Of a stretch of 64,000 nucleotides of DNA, positions 1-7,701 are shown piece by piece. Both the position numbers and the translations under genes were made by a program. The stretch is from NCBI GenBank assembly GCA_964487255.1, contig CAZAQV010000013.1, positions 1-64,000 on the forward strand, given 5' to 3'. Source of the stretch: CAZAQV01 sp964487255. Lineage in GTDB: Bacteria > Myxococcota_A > Polyangia > Polyangiales > CAZAQV01. The notes below the pieces were generated by a model. It was given only the letters and a program-made list of their open reading frames with translations. It ran no database searches and had not been told where the DNA came from. How positions within the stretch are numbered: position 1 is the stretch's first letter; each line of letters begins with the position of its first letter.

Positions 1-144
1 GGCTAACCATTCTTCGAGGTTTTGAGGACCTCGCCAAATTCGTCCTCGTCCTAAACAAAGTGAAGATGTGATCAACGATTAGACCTAAGGGTAGCTGCGC
101 AGGGAGCGGAGGCGACAACGAAGTATCGCGAAGCGGATCGGCCG
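1..144. other. Left-edge non-coding stretch
   Basis: No convincing gene is visible between the window edge and the end of the MerR-TPR gene. The only open frame here (minus strand, reaching into the next gene) has arginine/serine-rich, shadow-like composition. I see no strong terminator hairpin. Confidence 0.4.
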
Positions 145-1185
145 CTAGCTAAGCAAATGGGCGCGGGCAACGTCAGCCCACGGCCCCGTCGGGTCGAGCT
201 GCAAGTACATCGCCCAATGCTCGCGCGCGAGCTCAGTTTGCGACTGCTCTTCGAGCGCAAGTGCCAGGTTAAAGTGGGCGTCGGCAAACGCCGGATCATA
301 GTCGACAGCTTGCTCGAAATGCTCGATGGCTTCCCCAAGGTGGCCATCTTCGAACAGAAGAAAGCCGAGATTATAGTGCGCCTCGGGCTGGTCGCGATCG
401 GCCCGCAATGCCGCACGATAACAGGCGCGTGCCTCGTCCGCGTCGGCCCTGCGGTAGCGCAAATTGCCGAGGTTTGTCCATGCGTTGGCCAACGTCGGGT
501 CGAGCTTTACCGCGCGACGATACGCCGCTTCAGCGGCGGCCCAGGTCGCCTCAGACTCGTCGAGCTTACACCCCTCGAGGTAAGCGTCGTACGCAGAGGC
601 AACCGCTCCACCCTGCTGCATTTCATGCGAGAGCTTGAGAACAACGTCATCTGCCAGGTCTGAAAGCTCAAGGTCGAGAAGCATTTGGCCCGTCGTCACT
701 TGGTACGCCGCATCTTCTGCGGGTTGGACCACGACGTGAACGCCGTCTGCAGTGACACGCAACTCCGAGAGCGGATGCGAAACCTCCGGCAGACGTTTAC
801 GCAATGCCTGCACAGCTTCGCGAACCTTTCTCACCGGGACACCCGCGTCGGTCAGTGCTCGCACCACGCGCAAACCGATCAAGTCCTGAAACGTGTAGCG
901 TGGTGGTTGTGTGTCCTCGGATGTTCCACCGGGTTCAATCAAGCCCGTGCGCGCCCACGCACGTAGGCGACTTTTTGAAATCCCCAAGACGCGTGATGCC
1001 TCAGCGCACGTGTAGCGGCCGATCAGCGGGTCTCGACTGTCCGTCTGCGACATGGAACGTGATGCGTGACGACCAGGAATAGAGCCAGACCCAGTGTCCG
1101 TCGCACCTGTTGCAAAGTCGACGTGGATAACGTTGCTTGGGTGAGGAGCGTGGTCGTGATCGCCTCGCATCGTTTCCTTCGTCAC
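145..1185 (-). CDS. MerR-type DNA-binding protein with C-terminal TPR repeats
   Basis: Probable transcriptional regulator of 346 residues. A MerR-like winged helix-turn-helix lies at about residues 57-125 (RYTCAEASRVLGISKSRL, then a recognition stretch and the RYTFQDLIGLRVVRAL wing/helix). After a linker, at least three tetratricopeptide repeats fill residues 215-340, with typical W/LGN..Y...G....A....A motifs. The combination suggests a DNA-binding head with a protein-interaction tail rather than a small-molecule sensor. The first codon is GTG at 1185; an in-frame ATG at 1170 is an alternative. The hypothetical gene upstream ends 9 nt before the GTG, so the two are probably co-transcribed and coupled. 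The target genes are unknown. Confidence 0.8.
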   Translation of the reverse strand: MTKETMRGDHDHAPHPSNVIHVDFATGATDTGSGSIPGRHASRSMSQTDSRDPLIGRYTCAEASRVLGISKSRLRAWARTGLIEPGGTSEDTQPPRYTFQDLIGLRVVRALTDAGVPVRKVREAVQALRKRLPEVSHPLSELRVTADGVHVVVQPAEDAAYQVTTGQMLLDLELSDLADDVVLKLSHEMQQGGAVASAYDAYLEGCKLDESEATWAAAEAAYRRAVKLDPTLANAWTNLGNLRYRRADADEARACYRAALRADRDQPEAHYNLGFLLFEDGHLGEAIEHFEQAVDYDPAFADAHFNLALALEEQSQTELAREHWAMYLQLDPTGPWADVARAHLLS

Positions 1186-1194
1186 GAGTTACCC

Positions 1195-1635
1195 TTACTC
1201 CGAATCAACGACTTGCGCTAACAGAATTCGCTCTGCTTCGAGATCGAGATCGATACGGATAGTGTTGGCGTCGACGACACACCGTGCGTCCAACTCGACC
1301 GGCCCCAAGCGCTCGTTTGGATATCGCGCAACGACTTCTCGCAACGCCAGGCGTGCAAGACGAATGCGCACGCGAACGGACCCTTCGAGGATCGACTGTA
1401 GCTGCTCTGGCGTCGGCATTTCGCGCCATTCGGTGCGCAGCCTATCCAGCGAAATCTGCATCATGAACGACGCGAAAAACCTGTCGCGATCGCGTGTTCC
1501 CTCGAACAAGAACTCCGCGCGCCGAAAGAGACTCTCTTCCGCAGCACTGGTCAGGGCTGGGCGGGGGCCCTTTCGCAACACCTGTATCAACTTGGCGCGA
1601 ACTAGGCCTTTGGGGCGATCGGATCTCACCCCCAA
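1195..1635 (-). CDS. Conserved-looking hypothetical protein
   Basis: A 146-residue soluble, charged protein with no signal peptide or membrane segment. I do not recognise the family. The composition is protein-like (mixed helices, few low-complexity runs), unlike the shadows on the other strand. The first codon is TTG at 1635; GTG at 1629 is an equally good start. A TACAAT hexamer (minus strand, 1641 to 1636) lies directly upstream, so a very short leader is possible. It immediately precedes the MerR-TPR gene in the same direction (9-nt gap), which suggests one operon of regulator and partner. Confidence 0.6.
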   Translation of the reverse strand: MGVRSDRPKGLVRAKLIQVLRKGPRPALTSAAEESLFRRAEFLFEGTRDRDRFFASFMMQISLDRLRTEWREMPTPEQLQSILEGSVRVRIRLARLALREVVARYPNERLGPVELDARCVVDANTIRIDLDLEAERILLAQVVDSE

Positions 1636-1699
1636 ATTGTATCGAAGTCGAAACGCGCTTCGCCAGTTTCGGCACCCGTGCTAGGACGGCAGGGTCGTC

Positions 1700-2362
1700 A
1701 TGGTTCAGGTATTCAACAAAGCGCCCCCTTTTGCGTTCATTTCTGACGTTCATGGGAATCTGGCCGCGCTTGAGGCCGTCCTGTCCGCGATCGACCAAAG
1801 CGGCGTGCGTGACATTTACTGCGCGGGCGACCTGCTGCTGGGCGGCGACGCCCCGCTGGACTGTTGGCGCCTGCTTCGGGAGCGAGAAGTTCAGTGTACG
1901 CGCGGCGCTTCCGATACGGCGCTGGCCACCATCGATCCGAAGGTGCTCGTCGCCCCCAGCGAAGAGCACCAAGAAGACCTTCGAGCGTTCATTCGTGCCC
2001 GCGACGCCATCGGTGACCTGGTTGTGGAGGAGCTTCGACGCCTCCCACTTCACATGCGGATTCCACTCATCAACGGCGGTGAGATGCTGATGGTTCACGA
2101 CTCGCCGCTTCCATCGGGTGGAGACATTACGCACGACATGCCGGACGAAGAACTGGAAGTGCTACTCAATTGCGAGGTGGCAGACGTCGTCATCTGTGGC
2201 GCAAGTCACATCCCTTTTGAGAGACGCATCGAAGACGTCCACGTCGTGAGCGTCGGTTCGGTGGGACAGTCCCCGGACGGCCCCAACGCGCATTACACAA
2301 TCATTCAGCAAACCGTTTCCGACGTCGTGATCGACCAACGCTGGGTCGAATACTCGCCATAA
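1700..2362 (+). CDS. YfcE/MJ0936-like metallophosphoesterase
   Basis: Calcineurin-like phosphoesterase of 220 residues, in the small-phosphodiesterase branch. The D-x-H motif is seen in FISDVHGN (D16, H18), followed by the GDLLLGG box, VHDSP and a distal GASHIPF. The usual GNH[DE] motif III is replaced by GASDTA, so both the Asn and the His that normally bridge metal and substrate are missing; activity may be altered or lost. Substrates of this family range from cyclic nucleotides to phosphodiester model compounds, so none is assigned. It stands alone, divergent from the small hypothetical gene, and is followed within 12 nt by a 33-bp quasi-palindromic repeat that could act as its terminator. 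Confidence 0.75.
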   Translation: MVQVFNKAPPFAFISDVHGNLAALEAVLSAIDQSGVRDIYCAGDLLLGGDAPLDCWRLLREREVQCTRGASDTALATIDPKVLVAPSEEHQEDLRAFIRARDAIGDLVVEELRRLPLHMRIPLINGGEMLMVHDSPLPSGGDITHDMPDEELEVLLNCEVADVVICGASHIPFERRIEDVHVVSVGSVGQSPDGPNAHYTIIQQTVSDVVIDQRWVEYSP

Positions 2363-2373
2363 GCGAGAGACAG

Positions 2374-2406
2374 AGTCTCATTCGGGCCCCGGCTCCCATT
2401 GAGACT
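2374..2406. repeat. 33-bp quasi-palindromic repeat, copy 1
   Basis: The outer arms are AGTCTCA (2374-2380) and TGAGACT (2400-2406), and the GC-rich middle contains GGGCCCCGGC. The same 33 bp recurs with one change at 56153-56185 and 56275-56307. It folds as a 12-bp imperfect stem. A related TGAGACT occurs at 2489-2495, beyond the neighbouring hairpin element, hinting at a decayed second flank. Confidence 0.85.
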
Positions 2407-2414
2407 ATGCTTAC

Positions 2415-2490
2415 GGCTCTTCGCTAGGCTTGCTGCGAACCAACGATTTTGCAGCTAACAAAATCGGCTCCTCAAAAGACCGCTTGCATG
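2415..2490 (+). repeat. Dispersed hairpin element, copy A
   Basis: Begins with GGCTCTTCGCTAGG and ends near GCTTGCATG. The central hairpin has perfect 8-bp arms CGATTTTG (2444-2451) and CAAAATCG (2459-2466) around CAGCTAA. Length and layout match copies at 3906, 24405, 33985 and 56189, although the stem sequence differs. It lies just upstream of the oxidoreductase gene at 2532, with the 33-bp repeat on its left. Confidence 0.75.
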
Positions 2491-2531
2491 AGACTCTTGA
2501 CGCTGGGCTCGGACGGCACGAGGCTTGCGCC

Positions 2532-3176
2532 ATGGAAAAGGTTGCAGTGATAGGCTCCGGAATGGTTGGAGAGACCCTCGCCAACGGCTTTCTTAAGTAC
2601 GGACGCGAGGTCTTCCGCGCATCGCGCGACCCGAAGAAGCTCGAAGAGTGGAAGGGTACGGCCAGCGACAAAGCCCAAATCGGTACGCCCGATGACGCGG
2701 CAGCATGGGCCGATGGTGTGGTCCTTGCGGTCAAAGGTACCGCCGCGACGGCAGCTCTCGATGCGGTCGGCATCGACAACATTCGCGGCAAGACGGTCAT
2801 CGACGCCACCAACCCAATCGCCAACGGCGCGCCCGAGGACGGTGTGTTGCCTTTCTTTACGGACTTGAGCGAGTCGCTGATGGAACGTCTGCAAGCCAAA
2901 GCGCCGGAAGCAAATTTCGTCAAGGCCTTCTCCTGTGTCGGCAATGCGCTCATGGTCGATCCCGACTTTGGCGACGTGAGGCCGACAATGTTTATCTGCG
3001 GCAACGACGAAGCCGCGAAGCAAGAGGTCGTCGCCATCCTCGAAGAGTTCGGTTGGGAAAGCGAAGATCTAGGCAGCGCGAAAGCAGCCCGCGCCATCGA
3101 ACCCCTATGCATGCTGTGGTGTATCCCTGGTTTTCGAGACAACAGCTGGGCCCACGCGTTCAAACTCTTGCGTTAA
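2532..3176 (+). CDS. F420/NADP-type Rossmann oxidoreductase
   Basis: A 214-residue single-domain NAD(P)-binding protein of the coenzyme F420-dependent NADP oxidoreductase-like family. The N-terminal VAVIGSGMVGETLANGF is a dinucleotide-binding glycine motif. The SRDPKK segment after beta-2 fits NADP(H) preference, VIDATNPI is a typical mid-domain strand, and the C-terminal FRDNSWAHAFKLLR is a characteristic family ending. The ATG at 2532 is chosen because the Rossmann fold starts immediately after it; the frame stays open upstream only through repeat DNA. The physiological substrate cannot be read from sequence: such short members are often called NADPH-dependent F420 reductase-like, and F420 use is not implied here. 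Confidence 0.8.
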   Translation: MEKVAVIGSGMVGETLANGFLKYGREVFRASRDPKKLEEWKGTASDKAQIGTPDDAAAWADGVVLAVKGTAATAALDAVGIDNIRGKTVIDATNPIANGAPEDGVLPFFTDLSESLMERLQAKAPEANFVKAFSCVGNALMVDPDFGDVRPTMFICGNDEAAKQEVVAILEEFGWESEDLGSAKAARAIEPLCMLWCIPGFRDNSWAHAFKLLR

Positions 3177-3293
3177 CTCACACAACAAAGGAGTCACCTT
3201 CCGGTCAGTGGCGCTTGGGGGTTGATCCTTTGACCTTAGGTTCTTAGATCTCTTGTTCCTCGCTGCTTCATGGCGAGGTGAAAAGGAGACTAC

Positions 3294-3899
3294 ATGGGCG
3301 TACTCGTTGGCCGACCAGCACCTGATTTCACCGCACCCGCCGTTTTGGGCAGTGGCGATATCGTAGACAAGTTCAACTTCAAAGATGCCACCAAGGGCAA
3401 GTACTCGGTGGTTTTCTTCTACCCTCTCGACTTCACATTTGTATGCCCGTCCGAACTCATCGCGTTTGATCACCGCCTAGAAGAGTTCAAAAAGCGCAAC
3501 GTCGAGGTGATTGGCGTTTCCATCGACTCGCACTTCACCCACAACGCTTGGCGCAACACGCCGATCGACAAAGGCGGTATCGGGCAAATCAAGTACACGC
3601 TCGTCGCCGACATGGATCACGCGATTGGTAAGTCCTTCGACTGCCTCGTGCCCGATGGCTCAGTGGCGTTCCGTGGTTCGTTCCTCATCGACAAAGAGGG
3701 CGTCGTGCGCCACCAGGTCATCAACGACCTGCCCCTCGGCCGTAACATCGACGAGATGCTGCGCATGATTGACGCGCTGCAGTTCACCGAAGAGCACGGC
3801 GAAGTCTGCCCCGCAGGCTGGAACAAGGGCGCTCGCGGCATGAAGCCAAACCCTGAAGGCGTCGCCACCTACCTCGCCGAAGAAGCCAAGAACCTCTGA
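3294..3899 (+). CDS. ahpC: Typical 2-Cys peroxiredoxin (AhpC/Prx1 type)
   Basis: Cytoplasmic thiol peroxidase of 201 residues that reduces H2O2, alkyl hydroperoxides or peroxynitrite. The peroxidatic cysteine is C51 in FYPLDFTFVCPSE (PxxxTxxC), and the resolving cysteine is C172 in EVCPAGW, so it is a typical dimeric 2-Cys enzyme. The full-length C-terminal arm (YLAEEAKNL) resembles redox-sensitive Prx1/AhpC forms. A good AAAGGAG ribosome-binding site lies 5 nt before the ATG. No ahpF or thioredoxin reductase is adjacent, so the reductant is unknown. About 117 nt separates it from the oxidoreductase upstream, so it probably has its own promoter. Confidence 0.93.
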   Translation: MGVLVGRPAPDFTAPAVLGSGDIVDKFNFKDATKGKYSVVFFYPLDFTFVCPSELIAFDHRLEEFKKRNVEVIGVSIDSHFTHNAWRNTPIDKGGIGQIKYTLVADMDHAIGKSFDCLVPDGSVAFRGSFLIDKEGVVRHQVINDLPLGRNIDEMLRMIDALQFTEEHGEVCPAGWNKGARGMKPNPEGVATYLAEEAKNL

Positions 3900-3905
3900 G
3901 TTACC

Positions 3906-3982
3906 GGTTCTTCGCTAGGGTTTGCTCCGAACGATTGATTTGCATTTAGCAAATCCCGTTCTGTTCAAACACCGCTCATCAC
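3906..3982 (+). repeat. Dispersed hairpin element, copy B
   Basis: Starts with GGTTCTTCGCTAGGG and ends with GCTCATCAC (3974-3982). The hairpin has inner arms GATTTGC (3937-3943) and GCAAATC (3949-3955) around the loop ATTTA, and outer arms GAACG (3929-3933) and CGTTC (3957-3961). It lies directly downstream of the peroxiredoxin gene. Confidence 0.75.
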
Positions 3983-4060
3983 AAGCATTACCGGCCTTCG
4001 CCAAAGTTTGTGCAACGCGAACTGCCTACCTTAACGGTGGGCGGTTTACGTTAACGCCCA

Positions 4061-4185
4061 CGATGACGCGTCAGCGGAAGAGCAAGAAAGTCAGGCGAAG
4101 CACTAAAACGCTCGGTGCTACCTGCACCGGGTCGTTTGTGCGGAGGATCGATGACGCGTCAGCGGAAGAGCAAGAAAGTCAGGCG
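4061..4185. repeat. Two direct 37-bp repeats, 88-bp period
   Basis: The 37 bp at 4061-4097, beginning CGATGACGCGTCAGCGG, recurs exactly at 4149-4185. The DNA after each copy is also related (CTAAAACGCTCGG compared with CTAGAACGCGCTG), so this is a partly decayed 88-bp tandem duplication in the 335-bp gap between the peroxiredoxin and VWA genes. A 107-codon frame runs through it but looks non-coding. Confidence 0.75.
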
Positions 4186-4234
4186 GATGGCCTAGAACGC
4201 GCTGCGCTATCTGCGCTGCGTCGTCCGGCCGGAG

Positions 4235-5299
4235 CTAGCGGATAACGAAGACGGGCTCGCACTCGACGACGATTTCAGTCACTGCTTCGGGCGCCGATCG
4301 CAGCGACTTGCACGCGCTCCCCACCAGCCGAAGCGTTGTCCCATCAAGCTCCCAGCCATCGTCGCCCTCCCCCTGGGAGACATGTTCCACCGCACTTCCG
4401 TTGAGCGTCACATCCACATACTGGATGTCCGCGGGTGCTGTGGCTAGTTCGAAAGAGCAGGAACGAACCGACGCCGCAATCTCGGACATGGCCTGCTCCA
4501 AGCTCTCACCGTCATCCACGGGAATATAGGAGGCGCCGGGACTTCCGGCGTGGGCCATCTGGTTGAGCAGCTCGGCCCAATCACTCACGGAGAAGCCCAC
4601 AACAAAAGTGGTGAAATCCGCTTCATAGAGGAGGCGTATCGCATCGACAGTCTCCAGGTCATCAAGACAGCGGTCCGTTGAACAGTTGTCTTCGTTCTTG
4701 ATCGAACATTCACACGTCGACTTGTCGAGTTCGGAATTGCAGTTCGGTGCCCCATCGGTGACGAGCAACACATAGGTCGTTCCCGCAAGATCGGAGAGCT
4801 CATCACGAACCGCGCGCGCGGCTGCTGCTGTTGGCGTCCCTCCGAGCGGATCGATTTTCCCCATGGCAATCGCAATCTCATCTGCCGCTCCTAGTCTTGG
4901 CGGAACGTCCATGACACCCGCGTTGCACGAACGGTTCGATGAGTAGTGGTAGAGCCCGAATGCAATGCTTTGTTGGTAGGCCTCGACAACGGATGAGAAG
5001 GCCTTCTTGGCTGTCGTCCAGCGAGTGCCCAACATGCTACCCGAAGCATCGGCAACGATAAGCACATTGGGTGGCTGCTCCGTGGCGTCGACTCGAAGGC
5101 GCTCGCACAACGCTGCATCCTGCTCTGGCGAGAAAACCCGCGCGTCCATTTGGCTGAGCTGCGCGTCCGATGAGGCCACTTGAGCGTCTGTTTCACCGGC
5201 GCTGCGCCGCTCCTTGACGCAGGCCAACGCGGTCACCAGCAAGACCCCTATCCAAAGGCGCTCCTTTTGCACCCAAGCGCTGTAGCGCAGATCGAGCAC
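4235..5299 (-). CDS. VWA-domain lipoprotein
   Basis: Predicted cell-envelope lipoprotein of up to 354 residues. The signal peptide ends in a lipobox (LLVTALAC, then VKERR). A low-complexity linker is followed by a von Willebrand A domain from about residue 75 with an intact MIDAS start (VADASGSM), a conserved T in GGTPTAAA and the later DGAP motif. Several cysteines inside the VWA domain (CNSELDKSTCECS..C..C) suggest disulphides and an exported location. The C-terminal 90 residues form a beta-rich region of unknown type. The start is GTG at 5299; a GTG at 5272 would give the more classic signal MQKERLWIGVLLV. It is divergent from the cyclase-moaDE operon. Such proteins are common in myxobacterial genomes; the ligand is unknown. 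Confidence 0.85.
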   Translation of the reverse strand: MLDLRYSAWVQKERLWIGVLLVTALACVKERRSAGETDAQVASSDAQLSQMDARVFSPEQDAALCERLRVDATEQPPNVLIVADASGSMLGTRWTTAKKAFSSVVEAYQQSIAFGLYHYSSNRSCNAGVMDVPPRLGAADEIAIAMGKIDPLGGTPTAAAARAVRDELSDLAGTTYVLLVTDGAPNCNSELDKSTCECSIKNEDNCSTDRCLDDLETVDAIRLLYEADFTTFVVGFSVSDWAELLNQMAHAGSPGASYIPVDDGESLEQAMSEIAASVRSCSFELATAPADIQYVDVTLNGSAVEHVSQGEGDDGWELDGTTLRLVGSACKSLRSAPEAVTEIVVECEPVFVIR

Positions 5300-5353
5300 C
5301 TACGCACATGCTGGACCTGCCCGGTAGCGCACCCCCGCCTTCCGAGCTAGACC

Positions 5354-6007
5354 TTGCACGTGGCAGGTTCCTGTGGAGCAAGTCCGAGTAGGCTCGATGA
5401 ACTGCTCGCCAAACGTTCGACGCCCGGAATCGATCCGACGAAGATCGATCGAAAAGTCTGGAAGATCTATGGCGAGACGACGCATGTTCTGGTCGTTGCG
5501 CTCGCTGGACAAGCTCGACGAATCGCGGCCTTCGACGTGGTTCATGAACTGCAGTTGCAGTTCGACCTTCGCTTGATCTTCGAGGAGAGCGTACGCGCCT
5601 TCGATGGGGTCGCAACGACTTCACAAATGGGCCCGCACACGGCGACGTTTGCAGAAGCCAACGACGCCCTCGAAGCGGCAATGCTTATCACCCGCTCCTG
5701 TGCTGAACACAACGCCAAACGCTCGGCCGAAGACGCACTACCTGCGTGCGTCGGCATTGGGTATGGCCACCTGGTGCGAACCGCCGCTCAAGTACACGGC
5801 CGCGAGCAGATCGCTGCCATGTCACTTGCGACGGATGCCAGCGAAGCCGGTCAGGTGCTCGTGACACAAGCATTCCTCGAACGCTTGGGCGACCACAAGC
5901 AGTTTCGCGTCATCAATCTCAGCCGCGCCGTACCGGGATCGCCGGACAATTTCCGAGTATCGGTCGAGGGCGCACAAGGCGCCGAGGCGCCAGGACGGCT
6001 CGTGTGA
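5354..6007 (+). CDS. Degenerate class III nucleotide-cyclase-like protein
   Basis: About 217 residues (TTG at 5354; GTG at 5360 is an alternative). The segment IDRKVWKIYGE followed by strands and VGIGYGHLVR, EQIAAMSLA and GQVLVTQAFL matches the fold order of class III adenylate/guanylate cyclase catalytic domains found in delta-proteobacteria. The first metal-binding Asp (normally in F-x-D-x-x-G-F) is replaced by VVALAG, and the second (normally GD..avF) by GPHTATF, so it is unlikely to make cyclic nucleotides. It may be a regulatory pseudo-enzyme. Its TGA overlaps the GTG of moaD (GTGTGA), so translation of the two is coupled. The family assignment comes from pattern reading, not a profile search. 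Confidence 0.6.
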   Translation: MHVAGSCGASPSRLDELLAKRSTPGIDPTKIDRKVWKIYGETTHVLVVALAGQARRIAAFDVVHELQLQFDLRLIFEESVRAFDGVATTSQMGPHTATFAEANDALEAAMLITRSCAEHNAKRSAEDALPACVGIGYGHLVRTAAQVHGREQIAAMSLATDASEAGQVLVTQAFLERLGDHKQFRVINLSRAVPGSPDNFRVSVEGAQGAEAPGRLV

Positions 6008-6246
6008 AGGTGACCGTTCACCTTTTTTCGCATGTTCGCCATCAAATTGGCGAAGATACCCTTGAACTCGAACTCTCGGAGGGGAGCCGGTCGGAAGACG
6101 TCGAAGCGCACGTGCGCAAGCTGCTGCCAGCGACGTCCCGCGAGCAGCCGTTTCGTCTCGCACTCAACCATGCATTCGTAACGCAGAGCCAGGCCTTGCA
6201 TGAAGGCGACGAGCTCGCGGTTCTGCCTCCAATGCAAGGTGGGTAG
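6004..6246 (+). CDS. moaD: MoaD, molybdopterin synthase small subunit
   Basis: An 80-residue ubiquitin-like sulphur carrier. It ends in PPMQGG, the Gly-Gly tail that is adenylated and thiocarboxylated before delivering sulphur to precursor Z (cPMP) in the MoaE complex. The body shows the beta-grasp pattern, with the usual AxNHxFVxxxxxLxxGDELAxLPP-type C-terminal half (ALNHAFV, EGDELAVLPP). The start is the GTG overlapping the upstream stop codon (frame-checked from the GG-stop). It is followed by moaE 5 nt later, so the two subunits are made together. The activating enzyme MoeB and the other moa genes are not in the window. Confidence 0.93.
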   Translation: MKVTVHLFSHVRHQIGEDTLELELSEGSRSEDVEAHVRKLLPATSREQPFRLALNHAFVTQSQALHEGDELAVLPPMQGG

Positions 6247-6251
6247 ACGTC

Positions 6252-6716
6252 GTGATCGACACACAAATTATTCAGGGCGAACTGCCGCCTATCGAGCTGT
6301 CCGACAACCTACGCCAGGACGGCGCGGAACTTATCTTTCACGGGCGCGTCCGGGAACTTGAGGATGGTGAACCCATCGCGGCCCTGCGCTACGAATACTA
6401 CCCCAGAATGGCCGAACGTGTGCTGCGTGAGCTTGCCGAGCATACGGTCTCTCGGTTTGCGTTGTCCGACTTGATTTGCCACCACCTGGTCGGCGACGTG
6501 CAGGTTGGGCGCGCGTCGCTCCGGGTCGTGATGCGTTCAGCCCACCGCGCCGAGGCGCTCTCGGCGATGGCGTGGTTTGTGTCCGAACTCAAAAATGTGG
6601 TCCCCATTTGGAAATGGGCTGTTTTCGCGGATGGACAGGTGCTTCCGTGTGGACCTTGTACAGGTTGCCAACACGAAGAGAAACAAGATGGTCATGCGGC
6701 GAGTGACTCGCCGTAG
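6252..6716 (+). CDS. moaE: MoaE, molybdopterin synthase large subunit
   Basis: Catalytic subunit of molybdopterin synthase (154 residues), which inserts two dithiolene sulphurs into cPMP using MoaD thiocarboxylate. Recognised by FHGRVRELEDGEPIAALRYE, the YPRMAERVLRE helix, SAHRAEAL and VPIWKWAVFADG (the family usually has VPIWKKE; the first Lys is kept). The GTG start is 5 nt after moaD. The C-terminus carries an unusual tail rich in Cys, His and charged residues (PCGPCTGCQHEEKQ) beyond the usual end, with three closely spaced cysteines that could bind metal. The last 25 bp overlap the 3' end of the convergent dam gene. Confidence 0.93.
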   Translation: MIDTQIIQGELPPIELSDNLRQDGAELIFHGRVRELEDGEPIAALRYEYYPRMAERVLRELAEHTVSRFALSDLICHHLVGDVQVGRASLRVVMRSAHRAEALSAMAWFVSELKNVVPIWKWAVFADGQVLPCGPCTGCQHEEKQDGHAASDSP

Positions 6717-7627
6717 TTTCGCACGATAACTTCCGCAACCCGACCGCGACGACTGCCCTTTGAGTTAATGGCCCGCGGCGCCATGATTTGCTCAACCAAG
6801 AAGCCCTCATAGAGGTCGCGAATCAACGGGACATCGCTATTGGAGAGCATCAAGCGACACCCGCGCTTGTCCAGCGCGCGGTACACGTCCGCAAGCTTTT
6901 CCTGCTCTGCTGTTCCAAAACCGCCAAGAGCGTACGCAGTGAAGTTCGCCGTCTCTGAAACCGGTGCGTATGGAGGGTCGAGGTAGACAAAGTCACCCGG
7001 CTTGGCGTAACGAAGAAGCGACTCGAAACCGTCGTTGCGAATCTCTGCGCGAGCCAGCAGCGCGCTGGCTGCACGAAGGGCGTCTGCATTTAGAATCGTC
7101 GGGTTCTTGTAGCGACCGGCCGGCACGTTAAATTGCCCCTTCTTGTTCACGCGGTGAAGGCCGTTGAAACAAGTCTTATTGAGGTAAATAAACATCGCAG
7201 CGCGATCGGGCGCTTCCACGTTTTTTGCTTGGTTGTAGCGATCGCGCACGCGGTAGTAGTTCTCGATGCTGTGTCTTGCCGCGAGCGGCATGAGCCTGCG
7301 AATTACCTCCTCAACATCGTCACGAACCGCACAGTACGTGCCGACCAGCGAAGGGTTGACGTCCGCGATCACCGCTCGATCAGGACGACGCCCAAAGAAG
7401 AAAGCTCCGCCGCCAAAAAACGGCTCGACATGGCGGCGTATCTGGTCACCACTGGGCAGCCGTGCTTCCAGCTCGCTGAGCAGCCTACCCTTTCCCCCCG
7501 CCCATTTGAGGATAGGCGCGGCGCGCTTCCCCAAGTCCTGATCGCGACCGACCGTCGGCTTCCGTCCTACGAGAACGGGGCCACGGTGCGGCTTTTCCTC
7601 CCAAACACGCATCGCTGATGTAGCCAT
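6692..7627 (-). CDS. dam: Dam-type adenine-N6 DNA methyltransferase
   Basis: D12-class N6-adenine DNA methyltransferase of 311 residues. The order is PILKWAGGKGRLL (motif X/AdoMet lip), VEPFFGGGAFFF (motif I, AdoMet binding), ADVNPSL, then FVYLDPPYAPV with the catalytic DPPY (motif IV), and LSNSDVP. About 35 residues precede the usual Dam start, so the true start may be downstream of the first codon. The family usually modifies GATC, but specificity cannot be read from sequence alone. No restriction endonuclease is nearby, so this is an orphan methylase that may act in mismatch repair, replication timing or gene control. It is the last gene of a minus-strand series after mlaF. Confidence 0.85.
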   Translation of the reverse strand: MATSAMRVWEEKPHRGPVLVGRKPTVGRDQDLGKRAAPILKWAGGKGRLLSELEARLPSGDQIRRHVEPFFGGGAFFFGRRPDRAVIADVNPSLVGTYCAVRDDVEEVIRRLMPLAARHSIENYYRVRDRYNQAKNVEAPDRAAMFIYLNKTCFNGLHRVNKKGQFNVPAGRYKNPTILNADALRAASALLARAEIRNDGFESLLRYAKPGDFVYLDPPYAPVSETANFTAYALGGFGTAEQEKLADVYRALDKRGCRLMLSNSDVPLIRDLYEGFLVEQIMAPRAINSKGSRRGRVAEVIVRNYGESLAA

Positions 7628-7701
7628 GCATGCGACATTATCCTACATGCACCTACACTCTCCAAAAAGCGGCAAACCTACACTTTTGTTGACGACGTCG
7701 T

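Noticed and set aside
157..663. Plus-strand frame of 168 codons near the left edge
   Set aside because: Antisense to the TPR region of the MerR-type gene; no recognised domain.
3922..4245. 107-codon frame in the peroxiredoxin-VWA gap
   Set aside because: It is made of repeat DNA (hairpin copy B and the 37-bp repeats) and has Arg/Ser/Thr-rich, non-protein-like composition.
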